Assembly (NCBI GenBank): GCA_031772625.1 | Contig: CM062810.1 | Span: forward strand, 454,093,731-454,157,730 | Origin: Pinus tabuliformis | Taxonomy: Eukaryota; Streptophyta; Pinopsida; Pinales; Pinaceae | DNA length: 64,000 nt | Direction: 5' to 3' | In this document: one piece after another, positions 34,064 through 46,396 of the stretch | Position numbering within the stretch: position 1 is the stretch's first letter | Layout of the letters: every line of letters begins with the position of its first letter | Program-made: the position numbers and the translations under genes | The notes under the pieces: generated by a model | Database searches by the model: none | What the model was told of the DNA's origin: nothing | What the model saw: the letters and a program-made list of their open reading frames with translations, nothing else

Positions 34064-36701
34064 CTCAGACATCATGAGGGGGCGGCCTTCAAGTATCCCA
34101 CCACATGCTAGAATGACCATAGATGTTGATCCAGCCTTCGATGTAGTTCTGCAGATTTGATGGGTTCGGTTTCTGCCACTTGCAGTGCCCACAACATGCA
34201 TGTCTCCTTCGGTTGTGACACATATTTTTCACACACTCAGACCCGAAGTGAACGAGAGCTTGGTTAACACAGCCAAGCCAAGGATTTAAATCCTACACCT
34301 TAATAAATCAACACACATATATTAATCCCATCTGGGCATTAGGGCAAAAAAATATTTGTATTGTGTGTAGGGTCAGTGGGATAGGATTCCAATAACACCC
34401 ATAGGTCACTTTTAATTGAGACATAGAAGTTTTCATATAAGGGAGCTTAAAATCCTTCACCATCCCATGGTCAAAGCCATAGTGTGTCAGAAACCTGATT
34501 TAGATGGGGTTAGGCTAGGTCATTGTGCGAGAATTCCTCCGCATGGCTACCCAACCCATGGCAGGGAATTCCATGTGGTGGATGACTACCAAGAAGCTCA
34601 AGAATCGACCACCCCCATGGGATGAAGGTAACCATAGTGACCAATCTTAGGAAAACACCTTATAGGACAGGTTGTGGAAAGCAGTTCTTCCTCTACCCCA
34701 CCTTTTTGTGGACAACTATGCTTGTGGGGATGAGATTCCATCAAGTAAGAAGTTCCTTGGAAGGCCATATGAAATCATAGATTTAGGATTGTTTGAGGAT
34801 TTAGATCACCTATAGGCTAGAGTTCTCTTCTATTTGATAGGACATGTTTTCTTGCATTAGAGTAACATCCTTAAAATAGTTAGTTTATATACAACACCAC
34901 TGCACTAGGTGTTTGCTTGTTATTTGTGACTCTTTTCTTCCTATTATTATCACTTAGTCTAGACATCATAGCACCCCATGGAATTTTTCGCATCGAATTC
35001 GATTGCTTCACCCTTAGTTTTTGTTAGGCCATATCACTCCTCCCTGTCAAGTGTGAGTTCAACCTCTAAGTCCTCCATCAAATCATAATTTTGATTTTGA
35101 TTTTGATTCTACTGATTCATTCCATTCATCCTTTGATTGCATGTCCCCTCATCCTCATATCACCATCATGTCAGGAACTAATGAAGGTGCCAGAACCCAA
35201 TGTGGTAACCCGGGTGCCAACTAGGGTACCCCCATTAGCGGAATCTCAATTGATATGGACACTCTGTATCCTTTACTTCCTTTTGTCACTGGTTTACGTC
35301 TCCCAAACGTTAACCAACTTATCAATGATCCCCTTCTCCATGATCCCACATGGCTAGAAATGCCTAAAAAATCCCTTCAAACATCCCTAAGTTTGAGGGT
35401 AATCCTAGAGAAGACCTAACCAATCATGTTCTCTCCTATCATAATTGGTGTTCATCCAATTCTATTACCGAAAACTCCATTCATCTTTGGTTGTTCCAAC
35501 ACACGCTCATTGGAGCTACTGCGAAGTGGTATGTAGACCATCCTAGGGCAACCCATTCCACTTTAGTGAGTCTTGCCACAACATTTCTTTCATATTTCTA
35601 GATACCTCTCCATTATGATATCGATACTGAACTTTTGACTTCATTACATTAAACTTCTACCACTCACCTTTCTGATCATGTTCAGGAATGGCTTTGAAGG
35701 AGGGGCGTTTTTTGAGCTCATAACTTTGAAGATCAAGTCTATATAGATTAGTTTCTTAGATAATTATTGGCCCCATTGCAAAAGATGTCTCTTCTCACGT
35801 TCCTCAATCCTAGGAAGAATCTCTCCAGATAGCTCTTAAATTTGACCTTCTTTATGCCTAGTCAGGTTATGTTTACACTGTCATCCTCGATCTACCTCGA
35901 CCTGGTGCTACTAATGCACCGGGGGCATCTCATGCTGCAGATGGCATTGTTGGAACCCTTTCACACCCCCAACTATATACTCCTCCTCATATGAGTTGTG
36001 GTCAGCCTCAGGGAGGGACCAGTCTCATGTACAATTATCCCTCCCCTAATCCTTCTCAAGGCACTCCTTATCCAAGTCCCAACACACTATATGGATATCC
36101 CCATCTGCATCAAGCAATGCCAAGGCCAACTATTGAAATTCCTAATTATACCAATGTTTCCCCATCTCCATATTATCTGTACTCATAGCCTATCCCTCCA
36201 GCTCCTTCGACACCAGCTCCGCATCCCCCGATGCCTACTCTCCCTTCACCACAACAAGCACCTCCTCCACAAGGACAAGTGTATGCTCATCAAAGTGGTC
36301 CCAATTCCTCAAATCCTAAGAAAAGGAACAAGGGTAAGGGTAATAAGAACCAACAACAACAAGGTAATTAAGGCAACCAGGGTCCTCCTCCCAATTCCCC
36401 TCAGGGTACTCAACCTAATCCCACAACCCAGCAACAAGGCGGTCAACTCAAGTAGAACAAGGGTGTTCATATGAAATATCCTTGTGATTTTTTTGGAGTC
36501 TGTGGTAGTTATACTCATGAGTGTCCTATTTTACCTCAGATGTGCCAAGCATGGGAAGCTCAAGTAGCTTCTCAAGGATCACAACCCACTTCTCCTCCTC
36601 CTCCTTTTGCTTCATCCCAACTAGTCGTGCTTACCAATCCCTTTCCTCAACGAGGGTACATAGCTGATTAATCTACACAAGCTTAAGTAGCTCAACCAAC
36701 T
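34064..36701 (+). mobile_element. Tat-B piece 2, 5' part with gag
   Basis: 34069-35100 is non-coding by eye. From about 35190 to 36670 runs a gag like that of Tat-A: KFEGNPREDLTNHVLSYHNW, IHLWLFQHTLIGATAKWYVD and STLVSLATTFLSYF (about 35390-35600), then SHAADGIVGT, a Pro-rich region (NYPSPNPSQGTPYPSPNT) and a zinc-knuckle-like CDFFGVCGSYTHEC (about 36480-36525). It is interrupted at 36702 by the chromovirus and resumes at 55310. Heavily broken, with roughly ten or more breaks over both parts. Confidence 0.78.
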
Positions 36702-36755
36702 TGTTGGGTCCCTATAATACTAGTGATTACCCCATTACTATTGTAGTTATACCCC
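36702..36755 (+). repeat. Chromovirus 5' LTR, first part
   Basis: 54 bp identical in layout to the start of the 3' LTR at 54977. It ends with ACCCC, which is the TSD of the inserted gag-only element. Confidence 0.95.
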
Positions 36756-39700
36756 TGTTGTGGTAAAAACACAACCCCCCCATTTTTGACTTGTTCACTT
36801 CAAATAATGGGGACTATTTCTATAAAATTTTTGGCTAAACACCTTTTTGGATTTTTATTTAGTTGATTGCCCTACACATTTGTTAATTTTTCATTTTCTT
36901 TGGATTCTTGTTTTGATTGCTTTGTTAGAATCGATTTTTTATAAGCTTCACATTGACGCATGTTTCGCCTCATTTGGTCAACTGGTTTGAAAATGGCACT
37001 CCTTTGAAGTCTCATGATTTATCTAGCCTGGGTTAAAAATGCATAAAATGTACAATATTGCATTTTGAAGATAATTAATTCAATAACGCATTCATTTTAA
37101 ATATTAACCCATAGCGAGTTTTTACTAACATTTTTCCATTTTTAGTTATGCGGCCAAATCATTAATTATCGGGATTTAAGAAATTTACTCCAATTTCCAA
37201 ATTTATTATTAATCTAAAAAACCCATAATATCCAAGTGGCTGCAGTTTATTTTTATTCTTTTTTAGAGTGGCTGTAGTTTAGATAATTTCATAACTAAAT
37301 TTCATTAAAAGAAAATCAAAACAAAACATTAATTTTATATATTAAATTTCAAATTAATTAAATTAATTATCATATAGAATATAATTAATTTAATTAAAAT
37401 TAAAATTTAATATATAAAATTAATATAAAAAAAAAAAATTATCACATCGGAAGTTCATGTCCATCGGAGAGTTTGCATTGTGACAAGTTTAAACAACCCC
37501 GATACCTTCATATCCCCGATGCCGATTGCCGATTAACCAAAGGGCAAGGGCATTAACTAAAAGTTTAAAAATTCAATTGTTTGAGTTTTGATGCGATTAC
37601 TCCATCGCATCGGGAACCATCAATTCATATAAGTTCTATGCCCCCAACTGAAAACTTTTCCTGATCCCGATCATTAAAAAGTGTATATATCGCATCAGAG
37701 GTTTTCCACTTGACACAAGTATGAAAACCCCGATATTCCTCATTCTCCCGATCCGATATGCCATGGTGATAAGTCAAATGCATGTCATTAAATTATGGTT
37801 TGTATTTTTTAATTTCAAGCTTTCACTCATACGAATGAGTGAATGGTAGTGTGAATATCGTAGGAGTAAAATGGTAACATAAATGTAGTAGTAGTTAGTT
37901 TAAATATTTTATATATATTAGATTTTAAATTAAATAAATAAATTAATATATAGAATTTAATTAATTGAATTTAATTATTATTTTGATTAATGTTAATTAG
38001 TTTATAAAATAATTAATTATATTAGTTAGTTAGATTAATTTTAATTAATAATAGTTTGTTAAATAATTAGTTTAGTTTATAATTAATAATTAAAATAGAA
38101 TTAATTATTAAGTAAGTAAAATTCTAATTTAGGATTTAATTTTTAATGAGAATTTTGATTTTTTTTAGCCCAGAAACAGAATTTCTAGATTCATGCCAGA
38201 TTTGATCCATCAACTTTGGAGGCCCATAGATTGGGTTATACTTGGCCAAATGAGGCCGGCTCATTGGAAAGATAAAATCAAGGAGAATATTTCCGAGGAA
38301 GTTTCACTAACAAATTTGATCATTAATTGGGTCAAAAATCATGCAGAAAATCAAGCTCTGAATTTCTAAGATAAAATCAATTTTCTGAGTCATTTTCTGC
38401 ATTTTTATTTGTCCAAAGCCTCTTTTAATTGTAGATCCATTCATCAGTAATATCCTTGACCATTCGAATCATCCCATGTACCAATAAAAAGCTTACATTT
38501 TATTTTCAATTATTTATTTAATTGAATTTGATTGGATTTATTTTAAATGCCAGAAATAATATTTTGATTTTATTGTTGCATCTTAATTTATTTTGATTTC
38601 TTTTTGCAGAAAAACAGTGAAAGAAATATGGAGAAAATGATTTCAATCAATGAGAAGGCTCCAACAATTAAAGATTGGAATTTTGAACAAATAAAATTGT
38701 ATTTGACAGATTTCTCTTCAAAAAACTCTCATCTCCAAAATTTCTTTGCAAATAGTATAAATAATAGATTGCAGAAGGTAATAAGGGGCTGCTCTCCTAT
38801 GCAATTTTAGATTTCTAAAAGCACTACTGTAATAAGAATTTAGAGTTGCAGGAGGGAGGAGAGAAAATCTCAGATCTGGGGATTATTGAGGATTTTCCTT
38901 TTGTATCTTGAATTATGCATGAAGGGCAAAGCTTGCACTATTGTGGCTTTAGCTTTGAAAGTAGAAGTTCAAGCAATGTAAATAGCTGTTGGAGACCAAG
39001 GACAGAGAAATGGATGCAATGAATTGGTATTTCTAATACTACTGTTTCAAATATCAGTTTCATTTTTATGGTAACATGAATGTTTCATTTTATTCATGTT
39101 TGTGCACTACTGTCAACATGGGTAATTTTTCTCAATATTGTTAATAGGTATCTCTATTCTTATGCATTAAAATCTGATTTTTGAGTAACTATTTACTCAG
39201 AAATCTGTCTTATAAAACTGATTTGTTGAATGGTAATGTGTTGTGAACTATTTTCACATATCATTATTCAATTATTGGATTTATTGATTTGATAATCAAT
39301 ATCATTTTTGTGAACTACTTCCTGGAATGTTGTTGGTTTATTATTTCAAGTTATAAGGTCTCAATAGGATGTGTTTTGGTAACCATAATATCAGTTAATT
39401 GAACTACTTCATTAACTTGATATTCATTATAAACAAGACATGTAAATCCCAATACTTTAATTATCTTGCTCTTAGTTGGGTTAGATCTATATCTGCCTAA
39501 TTAAGATAGGATTTAGATTAGTTTCTCTTGCTTGCATTATAGAATAAACTTGCATTTAGAGTAAATTCTACATTTTTTTAAGTCCTCTCCTCAAGGAGGC
39601 AAAACTTTAGTTGTGGCTTGGCTGAACCCAAATCAGCTTAAGGGTCATTCTCTTGCCTGATCAGCAAGACGAAGTGATCTGATATCCCTAACTATTGGTA

Positions 39701-39859
39701 GTGAAAGATATATCATAAACCAATAGCTATAGGGAGAAGGTAACTAGACCTAGTTAAACCAGTCGGAGCCACCACACCAAAAGGAAAAGGAGCTACTTTA
39801 AGGTCCAGACCGGGTGGTTATCCCCCATTGTTGCTGCAGCGATTTTCGAGGCATCAACA
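36756..39859 (+). repeat. 5' LTR of the gag-only element (3,104 bp)
   Basis: AT-rich, with a CpG-dense patch of ATCGCATCGG-type words at about 37440-37760 and a promoter-like TATAAATA at 38756-38763. The segment 38604-38810 contains a short open frame that also occurs in the other LTR; it overlaps the TATA box and is not called as a gene. Confidence 0.93.
38756..38763 (+). promoter_or_regulatory. TATA box of the gag-only element LTR
   Basis: TATAAATA, repeated in the 3' LTR at 48418-48425. Transcription would start about 30 bases on, leaving roughly 1 kb of R-U5. Confidence 0.6.
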
Positions 39860-39862
39860 ATT

Positions 39863-42196
39863 TTGGCACTTGAGGGCCTAAGATTTTTTATCTATTGGAG
39901 TCTTTTCAATTTTAATATTTTATTTATTGTAATGACTCATCTTAAGCTTCCAATTTGGAGTCGCATCTATGGACGTGCATCTTCCAACACTCCACCCGAA
40001 GTGGTAAGACTCTTGTCTCAGGTAAAATTCAATGGTAAGAGAAATTCTTCTGCTTTTAACCATGTCTTTCAATTTCTTCAAAATGTTTCAAATTATGATT
40101 TTCAAGGAATTGATGAAGGCATTTTATGCAGAATTTTTACTCTCACATTTACGGCAAAAGCCAGAAGCTGGTGTAGAACTCTTCCAGTTGCTTCAATCCA
40201 CAGCTGGGATCAATTTGTTACAATTTTCATTTGTAAATTTGACAGCTATAATTATGAACAGGTAAGTGAAGAAATTGAATATCTACGAAGGTTTGAAAAT
40301 GAGTCTGTTAATGATTTTAATATTCGATTTCATTTGAATTGCTTAAGATTTAAAGACGAAGATAAACCTACGGAAGAAGAATCATTAGATTGGTTTGAAT
40401 ATATTTGTTCTCTTCCAACCATTCCCAATCCATATGAAATTAATTCGAGCTTTGTTCCATCCCCTTCTAATATAAATGAGAATTCCAATATGGATGTGCA
40501 AATAAATGGTGATGAAGTGGTTTCACAAAGCTTGGAAAATATTTCCATTCAAATGCAAGAAGACAACAACAACAATTTTGGAGAAAAAGCCGCCTTGAAA
40601 TCTGAAAGCTACTTTGAAGTAAATTCGGAAAATCAAATCGCAAATCAGCAAGTACAAGCAGCAATCAAAGTAAATAAAATGCAAACTGCTGTACAAATTT
40701 CTGAATTTCTCCATGATGAGAAAATGCCGAAATCACAGCAGCAAAGCAGCCTTCTTCAAGAAAGCATGAGTATGCAAATGAATGATCTGCAATCTGAAAT
40801 TTACAATGAGCATAATGCACAAGAGCTCTCAAACAGAGACAATTTTAAATGCATTGTTTCAGGTTCACATTTTTCCCTTTATCCTGATATTTTTAATGAT
40901 AGTAATTTTTCCCTTCTTGGTATCAATGATATTTCATAAATTAAAGAGGATGATTTAAATGAATTACCATTAAATTTTTATCAAGATAAAGAAACAATAA
41001 TTGATCATTCTTTTGTCACAAATGAACATGAGATTTTTGTTCCTCCTTGTTTTGGTATATTGGATGAAATCGAAGGGAATTCCAGACAATTTTGTGAGGT
41101 CATTTATGATGATTACTCTGACATTGAGGATCTTGATTTCTATTCTTCTCAAGAGAATCCTCATGATAAAATTCAAATAACATCTGAGGATGAGGAACGC
41201 TTCAATTTAGGAATTATCCCAACTAATCCTCATTTTAGAGCAACAAATTATCTTCATGATTTCACCATTCAAGAAAACATTCCAATTTATGATTCATATG
41301 AGGATCAAACTCTGATTCCTATCCATAATCATAATTCGTTTTCTATTTCACAAGTTAGAATTCGAAATTACCCAAATTTCATAATTCTAGCCAATCCCTG
41401 TGAAAGAGAAATTATTTCAAAACAATCCCAATTGTGCTGTAACATTAGTTGTACAAATAGTGATTTCATTTTAGTTTTTCGTTCACAGTTATTTTGTTTA
41501 AATTTAGATTTATTTTCTGATTTTATTTTGCAAAATTTTCACACTTTTCGCTAGCATATTGAACACCTTACTATCAAACACTCAATTGATGCATTGCCCG
41601 ATTGGGAAATTGAAGTTTCATATTATAATCATGAGCATCAAAAGATATCAATATTTCAATTTCAATCAATGCTAATGTTTCATCAAGAGCTTCTATTTTT
41701 TCAAAGGTAATGTCAACAAGAGAATGTATTTTTGCAATCTGGCCAGCAATTCAATTCAATTAATAATTTTCCATTTCATTTGAAAGATTTTCATCCATTT
41801 TTCATTAATTCATTTGAAAAATATTTGGAAATTTTTCTCTCAAAGGAAATTGTTAATATCTTAACATTTGTACATAACACTAACAATTTTTTCCAGGCCT
41901 TTGAATTTGAAAACTCATATCCACAATTCGGCCTGTCATCTCCTCTTTTGAACATTTCCCAATCATTAATGGAAATCTATCCAGATTTTTGTGATCCAAT
42001 TGGTATTGAATTGGAAAGCAAATTTCAAGAGAAGGAGATTTTAATCAACTTACTAACACTAACTGTACATTCTGATTTCATATTTAATTTTCTTAGTTTA
42101 ATTATATTTGTATTTTTATTACTAACATTTGCACTGTACATACATGCAGCAATTAAAATGAGAAAATGGCTACACTGGAAATATGACTATACATAG
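39863..42196 (+). pseudogene. Gag-like coding stretch ending in a transmembrane-like tail
   Basis: Begins directly after the LTR. About 40020-40350 matches the plant retrotransposon gag family: LSQVKFNGKRNSSAFNHVF, LTFTAKARSWCRTLPVASIH, WDQFVTIFICKFDSY and FENESVNDFNIRFHLNC. The middle is Gln/Asn/Glu/Ser-rich and lacks a zinc knuckle that I can see. At the far end (about 42070-42196) lies a hydrophobic run of about 20 residues (FLSLIIFVFLLLTFALYIHA) followed by a basic tail (IKMRKWLHWKYDYT), as in a single-pass membrane anchor. Broken at about two points. An envelope-like role is possible for the distal part but not shown; Athila elements carry envelope-like genes with membrane segments. Confidence 0.65.
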
Positions 42197-43670
42197 TAAT
42201 TTTCATGTATATGGTTAGAATAGGAGTAGAATTAATTTAGTTAGTTTGTTTTGTATAGTTAATTTGTTTTAACAGTGTTGTAGATTAAAAAATAAAACAA
42301 TGCAATCGGCCTTCTCATGCATGTTCATTGAAACATTTTCTCCTTATCAGAAAGTTTTAATTCTTGCTTTCCTTTTTAAATTTCTTGCAACAATACCTCT
42401 ACTCTGCTTATTTTGAATAATGTCTTGATTAAATTCAATTGAGGTTGCACTTGGCATCAATCGTTTCAAAGCCACTTTTCTTCATTTCGAGATTTCCTTC
42501 TAAGATTTTCTTTTGGAATTTATATGATAAAGGTTGAGGATATAAGAGCTTCATGATATCATTATCCCAAGAAATGTATGACTGTCTATGATAAGCTTAA
42601 TTCTTACTCAATCACTAGTAGTCAGTCTAATCTTTTGCGGTAATCATATGAAATTCATATTATCTTCCTCGAAATTTGTTAAGGATGTCCATTTTACTGT
42701 GTGCACACCTTCAAATCTGTTTTGATATTTTTCCACAATTAGTGGCTTTATCCCATTCTGATCTTTAGTTTATTATTTGATGCTACAAAACGAATCATAT
42801 TCATTTACTAAAGGTATTATTAAACAGTCGCTATAACAATACGGATTCTTCTCAAGTTATTCAAAATAAGCAAAGATAATAAATTGTTGTTTCAATTCAA
42901 AAGGGGGGCCTATTCTTATATTTATTTCTGGTAAAGTTTATATTTCCTGAACATGAATAAACATATTTTATTTAGGCTGATTACACACTTAGATTTAGAA
43001 TAAATAATGAGATGATTTTCAACGAAGGAAAATTTTTGATAAATCAAAGGAAGCATTTGAAGATTTATAAGGTAAAATCCGCAGACAATTTCCTTCCAGG
43101 TACGCATTTACAAGTTCGCCCTCATCTCTTTTTCTTAGTTTATTTTTATTCGTGTTCTGTTTTATTTACAGGTTTTCATTTGTTTTGAAAAACTTGAAGT
43201 AAACAGTAAACCCATTTCAAATTTGCAACAAGTTCAGGGAACTTTTACTTTTGATTCATTAGAATTTAAGCATTTTTTTTAACTTTGCTTTTATTCATTA
43301 GAAAACCCAAGTGAAATTTAAAACATTATCGCAAGATTCATGTCTGAAATGTTTCAACTTGATTTTCATATTGCTAATAAAAGATCTCCAATGCATTACC
43401 TCACTCATATGCCATATCGCATTTCGCATATCAGAGGTTTGCAAGTGAAGTATACTTCCATGATCATGAATCGCTGATCTCCGATAACTGACTTTACCGA
43501 TATTGCAATGACCACATAATTCCGGACCCGATATGAAATTCAAATCAAATTCATAAAAATATCGCGTCTGTTCAATCGCAATAATGGTAGGAGCATAACT
43601 TTAAAAGGACTGATGTCTCCGATCTGATATGTTATCGAATTTTCATCATAAAATTATCGGGTCCACTCTT

Positions 43671-43855
43671 CATCGCATATCGGCGTATTGAGAATTGTTA
43701 CATCGTGCGCTTAAGATTGCCGATCGCAATCACCGATTAACCACGTCATTCATCGCATATCGGCATCGCAAGAATCATATTGTGTTACATCGGGTGCTTA
43801 AGATTGCCGGTCGCCTATTACTTATGTCATCCATCACATCGCCGATATCACAATC
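43671..43855. repeat. 80-bp tandem repeat, two units and a partial third
   Basis: Units start at 43671 and 43751 with CATCGCATATCGGC, and a partial one at 43832 with CATCACATCGCCGAT. Each full unit contains TTACATCG.G.GCTTAAGATTGCCG. Confidence 0.75.
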
Positions 43856-45744
43856 GCTTCCTTGCATCTTTATTTATGGCCATATCACTATCCCAAATTT
43901 GCAATGTGCAATGTGAAATGTGCAAAATACAAATCGCGAGATGCAATGTGCAATATAAGAATTGCAGCATGATTGTCCCTGATTTGCAATATAACAGCTC
44001 TTCAATATTGTGATCACTATATCTCATCGCACATATTTTCTTCGCATGATCTCATATCTGCAATTTGATATTTCAACCACCGATGCAATAGCTTCCAATG
44101 CATGCCTTTGAGCCATTAACATTTAATCGATATATGGCATAGCAACAAAGGTAAAGTCTTGCAAATTAAACTTGAAGCATGGTGAAGAAACATGTTATGT
44201 GAATCATCCGATACGGCGATGCGTTATTTTAAAAGCAAGCTTCGGGAACCTCTATAATAAGAAAGCAGTTAATGAAAAATTTGCAGCATATTCAAAAATC
44301 ATTTTCATTTCTCATATATTTCAGTTTTAAATATATAATTCCATAATTAAAAAAGGAATTCAAGACCTCTCTATCTTCATATTTAAATTTTATTATCTTG
44401 GATTTGGTCTTGATTCTGGACAATTTATAAAATCATGGAATTTATGTGAAACTTATAATATTTTGAGAAACATTCATACTGCAAATTTTTATTCTCATTT
44501 CTGATGCATTTGTTTTAATTTCAGCTCCCCTGAGCACTAAGCATTCCATTTTTACATTTTACTACTTACTCTAGTGTAAGTAAAATAAGCAATGATTTTG
44601 GGTTATATGATCTTGGTTAGTTTGACTTCTTCATGTTTTTAATGTTAATTAAAATAAGAAGTTAGCTAGTTTGGAGAAACTGATACCTTTCAGGTAAGAT
44701 TAAAAGCAATTATCCGATGGTAAAATTCATGTACCCACTTTCATTAATTCGTTACTTTAGTTTCAGTTTTGTTTTTGCTGATATAAAAAATCTGTTTTGC
44801 AGTTTTCCATTTGAAGCTTCCAATTCTCTGCCAGATCATATTTTCGAAGTCCCATACTCTTCTTCTAGCTCTATTTCAAGAAGCAGCGATAATCCTCATT
44901 GAAACAGCCACACCAGGAAGTTTCTGAACCTTTAGTTTGTTTCTTTAAGCATTCTTTTTTAGAAAATGATTAAGATGATGCTTGGAAACAAGAAGATTCA
45001 TATCAAACAGAAAGTATTCATTGTGGTTGAATTTTACAATCACTGTTAGCTAAAGACCTAAAGCATTCACAATTCTGCAAGGTATGTTTTTCTAAATCTC
45101 AACATAAGAAGGAATGATTACATGCTTATTTTCTTTTTCTTCATATTGTTGGAGACATTGGTATAAACATTCTTGTTTGAGTTTATCTTGCGAAACTTGG
45201 ATTTTCCTTTCCATTTTTAGAGATTTCTTTGTTTTTTATTTTTGTTCGCTGATTTTTTTTCTCATTTTAGCATAATAATTCTTTTCCTTTGGATTTCAGT
45301 TTTGATTTTGGTGAATTTGTCATTATTTATATGGAAGGCCTATTTGTTACCTAACAATGGTCAGGATACATGGAGAAAAATTGTTAATAGTCACCTATTA
45401 TCTTTTTCTTAAATCTCTTAGTAAAGTTTGATTTTCTTATTATGAAGGTAGACATACTTAAGGAAGAAATTACCAATTTAAAGAAGTTGGCAAAGTATCA
45501 TAAAATCTGAAAATTTCTTTTTCATCAAATTGTAATCATTTTGAAATTTCAAAATTTTATTAAGATCTTTCAAAGTTTTATTATCAGTCAAGAAAAGTTA
45601 TTTATAACCAAGTAAAGACACTTTACAGCAAAGCACCTTTAACTCTGAAATTGTCATTCTTAACTCTTAAGGAGTCAATGATTCTCCCTGTCCCAAAGAG
45701 TCTTATTTTTCTAGAGTATAATCCTGAAATATATTTAAACTTAA

Positions 45745-45970
45745 AAGATAAGAGGTCTCATCGTGAGCCTACTTACCATGACTATAGGGGAAAAATAGGC
45801 TGACATTACCAACACTGCTAAACAAACCGAGGTAATGGCTTATGATTGCAAACAATTATAAGACAAGGGGTCTCATCATGAGCCATCTTGTTCAGTCTGA
45901 TTATAACCAATGAATGGCATTGTCAACTATCTCGCCACCAAACCAGGACAATGGCTTTTAAAGATTTATA
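45745..45970. repeat. 115-bp tandem duplication
   Basis: GATAAGAGGTCTCATCGTGA near 45748 and GACAAGGGGTCTCATCATGA near 45862 open two units that both end with a CAATGGCTT or TAATGGCTT word. Confidence 0.7.
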
Positions 45971-46396
45971 ATAAAAATAAAAAATAAAAAATAAACATAT
46001 ATATATGGATTTATTTCTAGATCAATAATTTTTAAAGAGATGGGATTCTGAATCATTGATGATTAAAACGTAACCCTGTCGAAACTATAAATGTTTCCTG
46101 GCAGCAGTGGCTCTACCTATGACAAAGGAGTATATTTTAAAAGCTAAGTTGTAAAGTGACCCCTACTTTATCTCTACAACTAATTAATGACTGATGTAGA
46201 GTTTTGAAATATTTTAATGTATGAAGAATTTTAAGAAAAATTACAATTAGATGATTCTTGTTTTTATTCAGACTAATGAACTTAGTCAAGCATTTCAAGC
46301 ATAATTTTCTCTTCTTTAATTAATTTTACTTTAATTTTAGGAAAATCTTATTCATATCAAACAGAGATAACTGGTTCTTCTCCCGTGTATCGCCAT

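Larger units (their letters stand above)
42197..46396 (+). other. Interior of the gag-only element, non-coding
   Basis: About 4.2 kb of AT-rich sequence without recognisable proteins. It contains a CpG-dense ATCGG/CGAT-rich patch (about 43400-44230) resembling the LTR patch at 37440-37760, and two tandem duplications listed separately. Confidence 0.6.

Noticed and set aside
38604-38810. 68-residue frame, also present at 48290-48472 (60 residues)
   Set aside because: It lies within the LTRs and overlaps the TATA box. Two LTRs of one young element are expected to share any frame, so conservation between them is not evidence of coding.
36756-39859. Reading the 3.1-kb LTR as a host gene or intron region
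   Set aside because: It is repeated almost exactly at 46397-49521, with TG...CA ends and a TSD, so it is an LTR.
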